Shown here: positions 1 through 7,066 of the stretch, in pieces
Layout: the number at the start of each line of letters is the position of its first letter
Numbering within the stretch: position 1 is the first letter of the stretch
Assembly: GCA_947460165.1 (NCBI GenBank)
Contig: CANHKH010000043.1
Coordinates: 1-14,167, forward strand
Reading direction: 5' to 3'
Origin: Comamonadaceae bacterium
GTDB lineage: Bacteria; Pseudomonadota; Gammaproteobacteria; Burkholderiales; Burkholderiaceae_C
Length of the DNA stretch: 14,167 nt
Notes under the pieces: generated by a model
Databases searched by the model: none
What the model was told of the DNA's origin: nothing
The model's input: the letters and a program-made list of their open reading frames with translations, nothing else
Made by a program: the position numbers and the translations under genes

Positions 1-4
1 CCCC

Positions 5-1315
5 ATGACCTTGCTTGAAATTGGCGGCCTGCTGCTGTTCCTCATGCTGTTGATGCTGGCCGGAGGCGTCTGGATCGCCATGACCTTGGCCATTGTGGGC
101 TGGGTGGGCCAGGCCTTTTTCACCACCACGGTGCCGGGCAAAAACCTATTTTCTTCGTTTTGGGAAACCTCAGCGAGTTGGGAGCTGGCGGCCTTGCCCA
201 TGTTCATTTGGATGGGCGAAATTTTGTACCGCACGCGCTTGTCAGAACAAATGTTTGACGGCCTGTCGCCTTGGCTCTCCAAAGTGCCCGGCCGGCTGAT
301 GCACACCACGGTGCTGGGCTGCGGCATTTTTGGCTCGGTCTCGGGCTCCTCGGCCGCCACCTGCGCGACCATTGCCAAGGTGGCCCTGCCCGAGTTGGAG
401 CGGCGCGGCTACAACAAGGACCTGGCCTTGGGCTCGCTGGCTGCCGCGGGCGGTCTGGGCATTTTGATACCGCCTTCCATCACCATGGTGGTGTACGCGG
501 TGGCGGCAGACGCCAGCGTCATCCGCTTGTTCTTGGCGGGCTTTTTGCCTGGTTTTTTGCTCATGGGCTTGTTTTCGGCCTACATCGCCTGGTGGAGCCT
601 GAAACACCCTGACCAGGTGCCGGGCGCCGAGCCGCCCACCACCCTGGGTGAAAAACTGCGCCGCTCGGGCAGCTTGATTCCTTGCGCGCTGCTCATCGTC
701 TTCATTGTGTGGGTGCTGGTGACCGGCATTGCCACGGCCACCGAATGCGCGGCCTGGGGCGTGCTGGGCTCGCTGGTCATTGCGGCGGCCGGCCGCAGCC
801 TGACCTGGCGCAACTTTTGGCAGGGGCTGGCAGGCGCCACCCGGGTCAGCTGCATGATCATGTTCATTTTGGCGGGCGCGGCCTTTTTGACCAAGACCAT
901 GGCGTTCACCGGCATCCCGCGCGAGCTGGCCGAGGTGGTGGCCTCGCTCAACCTGTCGCCCTACGGCCTGATTGCGGTGCTGGTGGTGGTGTATTTGATT
1001 TTGGGCACGGCGCTGGACGGTATTTCCATGATCGTGCTGACCAGTGCGGTGGTGCTGCCCATGATCCAAAAGGCCGGCTTTGACCTGGTGTGGTTTGGCA
1101 TCTTCATCATCATGCTCATTGAGATTGCCGAGATCACGCCGCCCGTGGGTTTTAACCTCTTTGTGCTGCAGAACATGACGGGCATTGACAGCAACCGCAT
1201 TGCCCGCGTGACCCTGCCCTTTTTCGGCTGCATGATCCTGGCCATTGCGCTGATCACCGTGTTCCCCCAAATCGTCACCAGCGTGCCCGACGCGCTGATG
1301 GGCGTGGCCAAGTAG
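5..1315 (+). CDS. dctM: TRAP transporter large permease subunit (DctM family)
   Basis: This 436-residue, very hydrophobic protein is the large inner-membrane subunit of a tripartite ATP-independent periplasmic (TRAP) transporter, which uses an ion gradient to import organic acids delivered by a periplasmic binding protein. Its length matches the family. Visible family motifs are GSVSGSSAAT near residues 110-119, the GLGILIPPS loop near 150-158, ATATECAAWG near 243-252 (usual form TPTEAAAVG) and EITPPVGFNLFVLQ near 376-389. About a dozen membrane segments fill the rest. The ATG at position 5 is an ordinary start, and the small DctQ subunit and binding protein are expected just upstream, outside the window. 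The fluoride channel gene follows after 3 bases, so the two are probably co-transcribed. The substrate cannot be read from the sequence. Family assignment is very secure. Confidence 0.96.
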   Translation: MTLLEIGGLLLFLMLLMLAGGVWIAMTLAIVGWVGQAFFTTTVPGKNLFSSFWETSASWELAALPMFIWMGEILYRTRLSEQMFDGLSPWLSKVPGRLMHTTVLGCGIFGSVSGSSAATCATIAKVALPELERRGYNKDLALGSLAAAGGLGILIPPSITMVVYAVAADASVIRLFLAGFLPGFLLMGLFSAYIAWWSLKHPDQVPGAEPPTTLGEKLRRSGSLIPCALLIVFIVWVLVTGIATATECAAWGVLGSLVIAAAGRSLTWRNFWQGLAGATRVSCMIMFILAGAAFLTKTMAFTGIPRELAEVVASLNLSPYGLIAVLVVVYLILGTALDGISMIVLTSAVVLPMIQKAGFDLVWFGIFIIMLIEIAEITPPVGFNLFVLQNMTGIDSNRIARVTLPFFGCMILAIALITVFPQIVTSVPDALMGVAK

Positions 1316-1318
1316 CGC

Positions 1319-1717
1319 ATGCTGCACCCGTCGTCGCCGCTCGTCAGTGTGCTGGGCATCAGCCTGGGCGCCTCGCTGGGGGCCTTGCTGCGCTGGCAGC
1401 TGGGCCTGTGGCTGTCTTGGCCAGGCGCGCTGATGCCCTGGGGCACGCTGGCCGCCAACCTTGTAGGCGGCTTGCTGGTGGGCGTGGCAGTGGGCGCCTT
1501 TGAGCAAGTGCCCGCACTGAACCCGGTGTGGCGCTTGCTCCTGGTCACGGGTTTTTTGGGCGGGCTCACGACTTTTTCCACCTTTTCAGCCGAGGTGGTG
1601 AGCGCGCTGACCCAAGGCAAGCTCGGTGTGGCCATGCTCACGGCCATGGCCCACCTGGCCGGCTCGCTGCTCATGACCTGGCTGGGGCTCAAGGCCGTGC
1701 AGTGGCTGCATGGTTGA
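1319..1717 (+). CDS. crcB: Fluoride ion channel CrcB/FluC
   Basis: This small 132-residue protein with four predicted membrane helices matches CrcB/FluC, the dimeric inner-membrane channel that lets toxic fluoride leave the cytoplasm. Visible signatures are GALLRW at residues 21-26, GTLAANLVGG at 42-51 (with the conserved Asn47) and GFLGGLTTFSTF at 78-89. The last contains the paired phenylalanines that line the fluoride path. Length is normal for the family. The ATG lies 3 bases after the dctM stop, so there is no room for a fluoride riboswitch directly ahead of it and expression probably depends on the TRAP operon. After the stop there is a small inverted repeat (TGTGCA, one base, TGCACA at 1718-1730) of unknown meaning. 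Confidence 0.95.
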   Translation: MLHPSSPLVSVLGISLGASLGALLRWQLGLWLSWPGALMPWGTLAANLVGGLLVGVAVGAFEQVPALNPVWRLLLVTGFLGGLTTFSTFSAEVVSALTQGKLGVAMLTAMAHLAGSLLMTWLGLKAVQWLHG

Positions 1718-1932
1718 TGTGCATTGCACAAGGCTCAAGTCTGCTCCAAAACAGGTGGCAAGCCCCTGAAAATGCCGCCACACACCTGCGGCTGAGCTCC
1801 CCTTCAAGCCAGATGGACGCTGCCGTGTAGGCCTTCAGACCCAGTGCTTGTGGGCCGGGAACGCAAGCGGCCTTTGAGGCATTGAAGAGCGCCGATCGGC
1901 CGCACAGAATGGGTCCCTCACAAGGGAGATTC
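1718..1932. other. Intergenic region between crcB and the glycan operon
   Basis: This 215-base stretch separates the transporter genes from the glycan genes on the same strand and is the likeliest place for the operon promoter, but I see no convincing -35/-10 pair. It contains a perfect 10-base palindrome, GCCGATCGGC at 1891-1900. A Shine-Dalgarno-like AAGGGAG at 1922-1928 decides the start chosen for the next gene. Confidence 0.35.
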
Positions 1933-3084
1933 ATGCACATGCAGGGCGACACCATGCCACAAAGGCCAGCCGGCTCGCAGCAGCGGCTGGCGGCTTTGAT
2001 GCCGTTTTCTGCGACTGTGGCGGCGCTACAAACCGAGCGCCACAGTCTGCAGGCACAGGAGCTGCCGCCCAGGCCTGAACGGGCGCTGCGGCCCCACAGC
2101 CCAGTGCGCATTGTCTTTGTGCTGATGTCGGCCGTGGCCCAAGCCGCCACCGTGGACCAGCTGGCCCAAGCCCTGGCGCCCCATGTGGTGTTGGTGCACC
2201 ATGATTTTTCGCAAACGCCGCACTTTCCTTTGAGTGCCCCCAAGGTGCGCTTTGTGCCTGCGCCCGTGCGCACGGGCTGGGCTCAATTTGGCTTTGTGCA
2301 AGGCATTTTCCATTCGCTCAGCCATGCCCTCCAAGACCTGGACTTTGATTACTTGCAATTGCTCAGCCCGACTTGCCTGCCCATCAAGCCGCTGGCGCTG
2401 TTCGAGCAGCATGTCAGCGGCCCCGCAGATGCCCACTTTGACTGCGTAGACCTGCTCAGCGACCCAGACGCCCTGCTGAGCGTGGGTTACCGCGCCTTCA
2501 CGGCTTGCGGCAACTGGCGCCATCGCGTGGCCAGGCGCTTGGTGAACATGCACTATGGCAGCGCCAGCGGCCAGCGCGAAGAAGCCGGCATCTGGTTGCG
2601 CAGCGGTGCCCCACCCAGCCTGGGCTCGCACTTGGCCGGCTGGGCCTTGGCGGCGCTGGCGCACCCGGCCCTAGGCCGCCACCTGCGCCAGCAGCCGCTG
2701 CGGCTGTATTACGGCAGCCCCTGGTTTGGTGCGCGCCGGCACATCGTGGCGCAGTTGGTGCGCAGCTGGCAGCAGCCTGGCGTGCAAGAACACTTTCGAA
2801 AGGTGCACATGGCCGAGGAGTTTTTGCTGCCCAGCTTGCTGATGCACACGCGGCCCCTCAAGGGCAGGCTCAACCATGTGATTCAGCACTTTGACCAGGC
2901 GCATCCGGGGCGGTTTGACCTGGAAGACCTGGACTTTTTGCAGCAGTCACCGGCTTTTTTCGCCCGCAAATTTGCCGACGACCCGCTGGCGCCCGTGCGC
3001 CTGCGGGTGCTCAGCGAGTTGCTGCAGCGCCCACCCCAAAGGGGCCTGGAGCCGCCCAGTCAGGCGGTGCACACGCTGGCTTGA
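1933..3084 (+). CDS. Core-2/I-branching (GT14-like) glycosyltransferase
   Basis: This protein resembles the bacterial Core-2/I-branching beta-1,6-N-acetylglucosaminyltransferase family (GT14). Numbered from the start at 1933 (383 residues), it shows YLQLLSPTCLPIKP at about 140-153 (family form YxxLLSGxDxPIK), YYGSPWF at about 259-265 (GSQWW-like), AEEF at about 294-297, where the family carries its catalytic acidic residue, and a C-terminal block HPGRFDLEDLDFLQQS...FFARKF at about 324-347 that is typical of bacterial members. No signal peptide or membrane segment is evident, so it is probably cytoplasmic. The start is uncertain: the frame is open from 1882, AAGGGAG supports ATG 1933 (or 1939), and GTG 2104 would give the usual length of about 325 residues but has no Shine-Dalgarno site. 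It leads the CDP-sugar genes and probably adds a sugar to the same glycan. Donor and acceptor are unknown. Confidence 0.78.
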   Translation: MHMQGDTMPQRPAGSQQRLAALMPFSATVAALQTERHSLQAQELPPRPERALRPHSPVRIVFVLMSAVAQAATVDQLAQALAPHVVLVHHDFSQTPHFPLSAPKVRFVPAPVRTGWAQFGFVQGIFHSLSHALQDLDFDYLQLLSPTCLPIKPLALFEQHVSGPADAHFDCVDLLSDPDALLSVGYRAFTACGNWRHRVARRLVNMHYGSASGQREEAGIWLRSGAPPSLGSHLAGWALAALAHPALGRHLRQQPLRLYYGSPWFGARRHIVAQLVRSWQQPGVQEHFRKVHMAEEFLLPSLLMHTRPLKGRLNHVIQHFDQAHPGRFDLEDLDFLQQSPAFFARKFADDPLAPVRLRVLSELLQRPPQRGLEPPSQAVHTLA

Positions 3085-3192
3085 CCCGTCGCCAGCCCAT
3101 CAGAGCGCTCACCCACACATTCGCAACACCGGGGCGTCGCCAGCGCCCTGCGCCACATCAGGCGAGATTGAACACCACACACAAGGAAACCT

Positions 3193-3966
3193 ATGCAGGT
3201 CGTGATTTTGGCGGGGGGCTTTGGCACCCGCATCAGCGAGGAAAGCAGCGTCCGGCCCAAGCCCATGGTGGAAATTGGCGGGCGACCCATACTCTGGCAC
3301 ATCATGAAGAGCTACCTGGCCCATGGCCTGTCGGACTTTGTGGTGTGCTGCGGCTACAAAGGCCACCTCATCAAGCAGTTCTTCAGGGACTACGGCCTGG
3401 ACAGCGCCGATGTGCGCTTTGACATGCGCGACGGCAGCACCACGCTGCTCAAAACCAAGACCGAGCCTTGGCGCGTGACCCTGGTGGACACCGGCTTGGA
3501 GACCATGACGGGCGGGCGCCTCAAGCGGGTGGCGCAGTACCTGGACGCCGGGCCTTTTTGCTGCACCTACGGCGACGGGCTGAGCGACGTGGACATTGGC
3601 AAGCTGATTGACTTTCACCGCGCCCAAGGGGCCTTGGCCACCGTCACGGCGGTGCAGCCGCCCGGGCGCTTTGGCGCTTTCACCCTGCCCACCAGCGACA
3701 ACCGGGTGCCCAGCTTCAAGGAAAAGCCCAACGGCGACGGCGCCTGGATCAACGGCGGCTACTTTGTGCTGGAGCACCAAGTCATCGACTTGATTCCCGA
3801 CGACCTGACCGTTTGGGAAAAAGAGCCCATGGAGCAACTGGCGGCCCAGGGCCAGTTGGCCGCGTTCCGGCACAGCGGCTTTTGGCAGCCCATGGACACG
3901 CTGCGCGACAAACACACGCTGGAAGACCTGTGGAGCCAAGGCAAAGCGCCCTGGCGCAGCTGGTGA
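3193..3966 (+). CDS. rfbF: Glucose-1-phosphate cytidylyltransferase
   Basis: This enzyme transfers CMP from CTP to glucose 1-phosphate to give CDP-glucose, the first committed step to CDP-linked deoxy and branched sugars of O antigens. The 257 residues equal the usual RfbF length. The nucleotide-binding signature GGFGTR is at residues 8-13, RPKPM with the conserved lysine at 21-25, the metal-binding YGDGLSD at 126-132, EKP at 177-179, NGGY at 187-190 and the closing WQPMDTLRD at 231-239. AAGGA lies a suitable distance before the ATG. It follows the glycosyltransferase by 108 bases and precedes the epimerase by 35 bases. Neither the dehydratase RfbG nor RfbH is next to it, unlike classical CDP-dideoxysugar loci. 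The activity assignment is strong, but the fate of the CDP-glucose is not known. Confidence 0.94.
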   Translation: MQVVILAGGFGTRISEESSVRPKPMVEIGGRPILWHIMKSYLAHGLSDFVVCCGYKGHLIKQFFRDYGLDSADVRFDMRDGSTTLLKTKTEPWRVTLVDTGLETMTGGRLKRVAQYLDAGPFCCTYGDGLSDVDIGKLIDFHRAQGALATVTAVQPPGRFGAFTLPTSDNRVPSFKEKPNGDGAWINGGYFVLEHQVIDLIPDDLTVWEKEPMEQLAAQGQLAAFRHSGFWQPMDTLRDKHTLEDLWSQGKAPWRSW

Positions 3967-4001
3967 ACCGCTTTTCATTTTCAAACCAGGGAACATTAAA
4001 A

Positions 4002-4562
4002 ATGATCTTCATCCCCACCCGACTGGCGGGCGCCTGCATCATCGAGCTGGACAAGCGGGAAGACAGCCGCGGGCATTTTTCACGCGTGTTCTGCGAACGC
4101 GAGTTCGCCGCCCACGGCCTGCTCACCCATGTGGCGCAAACCAACCGCTCGGTCACCCGGCACCAGGGCACGCTGCGCGGCATGCACTACCAACTGGCGC
4201 CTCATGCAGAAGACAAGCTGGTGCGCTGCGAGCGCGGCGCCATTTGGGACTGCATCGTCGACCTCAGGCCCCACTCCCCCACCTGCGGCCAGTGGGTGGG
4301 CGTGGAGCTGAGCGAGGCCAACGGCCGCATGCTGCTGGTGCCCCAGGGCTTTGCCCACGGCTTTTTGACGCTGGTCGATGAGGTGGCCGTGTCTTACCAA
4401 GTTTCAGCCTTCTACGCCCCAGGCGCCGAGCGCGGCCTGCGCTACGACGACAGCGCCTTTGGCATTGAGTGGCCGGCCGCCATCTTGCATGTGTCTGACA
4501 AAGACGCCGCCTGGCCAGACTTTGTGCGCGACACCAGCGTGCGTGAAGAGGTGGCCGCATGA
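4002..4562 (+). CDS. rfbC: RmlC-type nucleotide-sugar 3,5-epimerase
   Basis: This 186-residue cupin protein belongs to the dTDP-4-dehydrorhamnose 3,5-epimerase (RmlC/RfbC) family, which epimerises 4-keto-6-deoxy nucleotide sugars. The family pattern is nearly complete: SRGHFSRVF near 22-30, TLRGMHYQ with catalytic base His62, KLVRCERGAIWDCIVDLR at 72-89 with Lys72, PQGFAHGF at 114-121, the pair Tyr132 and Tyr138 in the segment that supplies the catalytic acid, and SDKD at 165-168, whose Asp168 would pair with His62. The frame extends further upstream, but ATG 4002 is chosen because it follows a purine-rich CAGGGA and gives the exact family length. The stop overlaps the next start as ATGA. In this operon the true substrate may be a CDP- rather than a dTDP-sugar. 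That is inferred from the neighbouring rfbF and the lack of rmlA, rmlB and rmlD. Confidence 0.9.
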   Translation: MIFIPTRLAGACIIELDKREDSRGHFSRVFCEREFAAHGLLTHVAQTNRSVTRHQGTLRGMHYQLAPHAEDKLVRCERGAIWDCIVDLRPHSPTCGQWVGVELSEANGRMLLVPQGFAHGFLTLVDEVAVSYQVSAFYAPGAERGLRYDDSAFGIEWPAAILHVSDKDAAWPDFVRDTSVREEVAA

Positions 4563-5887
4563 TCATCGTGGACACCGCCTTGGCCCAACGCGCCCGCGAA
4601 GGCCGGCCCATCCGCATCGGCCTGGTGGGCGCAGGCTTCATGGCCCGGGGTGTGGCCCTGCAAATTGCGCTGTCGGTGCCCGGCATTCGCGTGGCCGCCA
4701 TTGCCAACCGCCACCTGGAAGGCGCAGTGCGCGCCTACGCCGAGGCGGGCGAGCCCCAAGCGCAAGAGGTGCACACCGTGGCCCAGCTTGAGCGCGCCAT
4801 TGCGGCAGGGCAATGCGCCGTCACCGAGGACGCGCTGCTGCTGTGCCAGGCCCAGGGGCTGGACGCCATTGTGGAGGTGACAGGCACCATTGAACACGCT
4901 GCCCGCGTGGCCCTGGAAGCGATGGCGCACGGCAAGCATGTGGTGCTGATGAACGCCGAGGTGGACGGCACCCTGGGCCCCATTCTTAAAACCTATGCCG
5001 ACCGCGCCGGCGTGGTGCTGACCAGCGCCGACGGCGACCAGCCCGGTGTGATGATGAACCTCTGGCGCTTTGTCAAAGGACTGGGCGTCAAGCCCGTGCT
5101 GTGCGGCAACATCAAGGGCCTGCACGACCCCTACCGCAACCCGAGCACGCAGGCCAGCTTTGCCAAGCAGTGGGGCCAGAACCCGCACATGGTGAGCTCT
5201 TTTGCCGACGGCACCAAAATTTCGTTTGAAAACGCCATCGTCGCCAACGGCACAGGCATGCGCGTGGCCAAGCGCGGCATGCACGGCCCCACGGTGGCGC
5301 CGGGCACGCCCATTCAAGAGGTGGGCCAGCTCTACCCGCTGCAAGACCTGCTGGACGGCCCAGGCATCGTGGACTATGTGGTGGGCGCCATGCCAGGCCC
5401 GGGTGTCTATGTGCTGGGCACACACGAGCACCCGCGCCAGCAGCACTACCTCAAGCTCTACAAAATGGGCGAAGGGCCTCTGTATTGCTTTTACACGCCC
5501 TACCACCTGTGCCACTTTGAGGTGCCCACCACCGTGGCGCGCGCCGTGCTGTTTGCCGACGCGGCCCTCACGCCGCTGGGTGCGCCGCGGGTGGAAGTGG
5601 TGGCCACGGCCAAGCGGGCTCTGAAAGCCGGCGAGGTGATGGACGGCCTGGGCGGCTTCATGGCCTATGGCCTGGCCGAAAACGCCCCCACCGCACGGCA
5701 AGAGCACTTGCTGCCCATGGGCCTGGCCGAAGGCTGCACCCTCTTGCGCGACATTGCCCAAGACGCAGTGCTCACCTTTGACGACGTGCAACTGCCCCCA
5801 GGCCGCCTGGCCGACCAGCTCTGGCGCGAACAAATGGCGCGCTTTTTTCCCCAACACATGGCCACCACTAAGGAGATCACCGCATGA
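4559..5887 (+). CDS. NAD(P)-dependent oxidoreductase, COG4091 (homoserine dehydrogenase-like) with SAF-like C-terminus
   Basis: This 442-residue protein matches the predicted homoserine-dehydrogenase-like family (COG4091). The N-terminal Rossmann fold shows RIGLVGAGFMARG at about 19-31 and DAIVEVTGT at about 102-110. A central catalytic-like region holds ADGDQPG at 157-163 and GNIKGLHDPYRNP at about 183-195. The C-terminal part (about 345-415), with AKRALKAGEVMDG and AEGCTLLRDIAQDAVLTFDDVQL, resembles an SAF/antifreeze-like domain. Family members recur in surface-polysaccharide loci, but I know of no proven reaction for them. Because it is locked between the epimerase (ATGA at 4559-4562) and the SDR (ATGA at 5884-5887), it probably oxidises or reduces an intermediate of the same nucleotide sugar. 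A true amino-acid homoserine dehydrogenase is unlikely from the context. Confidence 0.85.
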   Translation: MIIVDTALAQRAREGRPIRIGLVGAGFMARGVALQIALSVPGIRVAAIANRHLEGAVRAYAEAGEPQAQEVHTVAQLERAIAAGQCAVTEDALLLCQAQGLDAIVEVTGTIEHAARVALEAMAHGKHVVLMNAEVDGTLGPILKTYADRAGVVLTSADGDQPGVMMNLWRFVKGLGVKPVLCGNIKGLHDPYRNPSTQASFAKQWGQNPHMVSSFADGTKISFENAIVANGTGMRVAKRGMHGPTVAPGTPIQEVGQLYPLQDLLDGPGIVDYVVGAMPGPGVYVLGTHEHPRQQHYLKLYKMGEGPLYCFYTPYHLCHFEVPTTVARAVLFADAALTPLGAPRVEVVATAKRALKAGEVMDGLGGFMAYGLAENAPTARQEHLLPMGLAEGCTLLRDIAQDAVLTFDDVQLPPGRLADQLWREQMARFFPQHMATTKEITA

Positions 5888-6921
5888 AAGTTTTAGTCAC
5901 AGGCTCAGACGGTTACATCGGCTGCCTGCTCGCGCCCTACCTGAGAGGCCGCGGCCACGAGGTGGTCGGGCTGGACACCGGCTACTACCGCGACGGCTGG
6001 CTGTTCAACGACGCAGCCAGCATGCCGCAGTCCCCCCTGACCTTGAACAAAGACATTCGCCAGGTGGAGCAAAGCGACCTGCAAGGCTTTGATGCGGTCT
6101 GCCACCTGGCCGAGCTGTCCAACGATCCGCTGTGCGAGAACACGCCAGAGCTGACCTTTGAGATCAACCACAAAGGCTCGGTGCGCCTGGCCGAGCTGGC
6201 CCGGGCCGCCGGCGTCAAGCGCTTTGTGTACACCTCGTCGTGCAGCGTGTATGGGCTGGGCCTGGGCGACGCCCCCGTCAACGAGGCCACGCCCACCCAC
6301 CCGCAAACGGCGTATGCCGAATGCAAGCTCTTGGTCGAGCGCGATGTCTCGGCCCTGGCCACCCACGATTTTTCACCCACTTTTTTGCGCAATGCCACGG
6401 CCTACGGCGCCTCGCCGCGCATGCGCTTTGACATTGTGCTCAACAACCTGTGCGGCTTGGCCGCCACCACCGGCCGCATCGCCATGACCAGCGACGGCTC
6501 GCCTTGGCGGCCCTTGGTGCATGTGCTGGACATTTGCGAAGCCGTGGCCTGCACGCTGGAGGCGCCCAAAGAGGCCATCCACAACGAAGTGTTCAATGTC
6601 GGTCACGACGCCGACAACTACCAAGTGCGCGAGATCGCCCAGATCGTGGCCGACACCTACCCCGGCTGTGGGCTGAGCTTTGGCCAGACCAGCGCCGACA
6701 AGCGCAGCTACCGCGTGAGCTTTGCCAAAATCCACCAGCAGTTGCCCGGCTTTCATTGCAACTGGAGCGCCCGCCAAGGCGCCGAGCAGTTGCATGACGT
6801 GTTCGCCCGCATCGGCCTGGACGCAGCCACCTTCCATGCCAGGCCGTTCACACGGCTCAAGCGCTTGAAGAATTTGTGCGCCACAGGGCAAATTGGGGAG
6901 AAGTTTTACTGGCAGCGCTGA
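5884..6921 (+). CDS. NAD-dependent epimerase/dehydratase (extended SDR, GalE-like)
   Basis: This 345-residue extended short-chain dehydrogenase acts on nucleotide sugars. It has the NAD-binding GSDGYIG at residues 7-13 with an acidic residue ending the second strand (Asp31), HLAELSNDP near 74-82, the catalytic TSSCSVYG at 117-124, the YAECK catalytic Tyr144/Lys148 pair, the substrate-side RPLVHVLD at 209-216 and FNVG at 237-240. An excellent AGGAG at 5871-5875 precedes the ATG, which overlaps the previous stop by four bases. The TSSCSVYG form is that of GalE-like epimerases and reductases and differs from the TSDKCYEN-type motif of CDP-glucose 4,6-dehydratases, so it is probably not RfbG. It is the last gene of the operon, and a 145-base gap follows before a convergent gene. 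The exact reaction (epimerase, dehydratase or reductase) is unresolved. Confidence 0.9.
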   Translation: MKVLVTGSDGYIGCLLAPYLRGRGHEVVGLDTGYYRDGWLFNDAASMPQSPLTLNKDIRQVEQSDLQGFDAVCHLAELSNDPLCENTPELTFEINHKGSVRLAELARAAGVKRFVYTSSCSVYGLGLGDAPVNEATPTHPQTAYAECKLLVERDVSALATHDFSPTFLRNATAYGASPRMRFDIVLNNLCGLAATTGRIAMTSDGSPWRPLVHVLDICEAVACTLEAPKEAIHNEVFNVGHDADNYQVREIAQIVADTYPGCGLSFGQTSADKRSYRVSFAKIHQQLPGFHCNWSARQGAEQLHDVFARIGLDAATFHARPFTRLKRLKNLCATGQIGEKFYWQR

Positions 6922-7066
6922 GGCTGGGCGCGGTGGCTGCGCAGCAGCTGGCCGCGAAGCGCTTTGTGGGGCCAGGCCCTTGCTGTGGAGTGTGCATGCG
7001 AGGGCCAGGCTTGGCGGCGCAGGGCCTGCCTGCGCCATGCCAGCAGCAGGTGGGCGCGCGGGCGCC

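Noticed and set aside
242..1507. Long - strand open frame (421 codons) across dctM and crcB
   Set aside because: Its translation is rich in His, Gln, Arg and Gly with no domain pattern, and it lies opposite two clear genes. It is a shadow frame of GC-rich coding DNA.
3087..3144. Direct repeat CGTCGCCAGC (3087-3096 and 3135-3144) between the glycosyltransferase and rfbF
   Set aside because: Ten bases of GC-rich sequence repeated twice is close to expectation here, and no symmetry or known site was seen.
4442..5857. Long - strand open frame (471 codons) opposite the COG4091 gene
   Set aside because: The composition is biased to His, Gly, Val and Gln, and it lies antisense to an unmistakable oxidoreductase, so it is a shadow.
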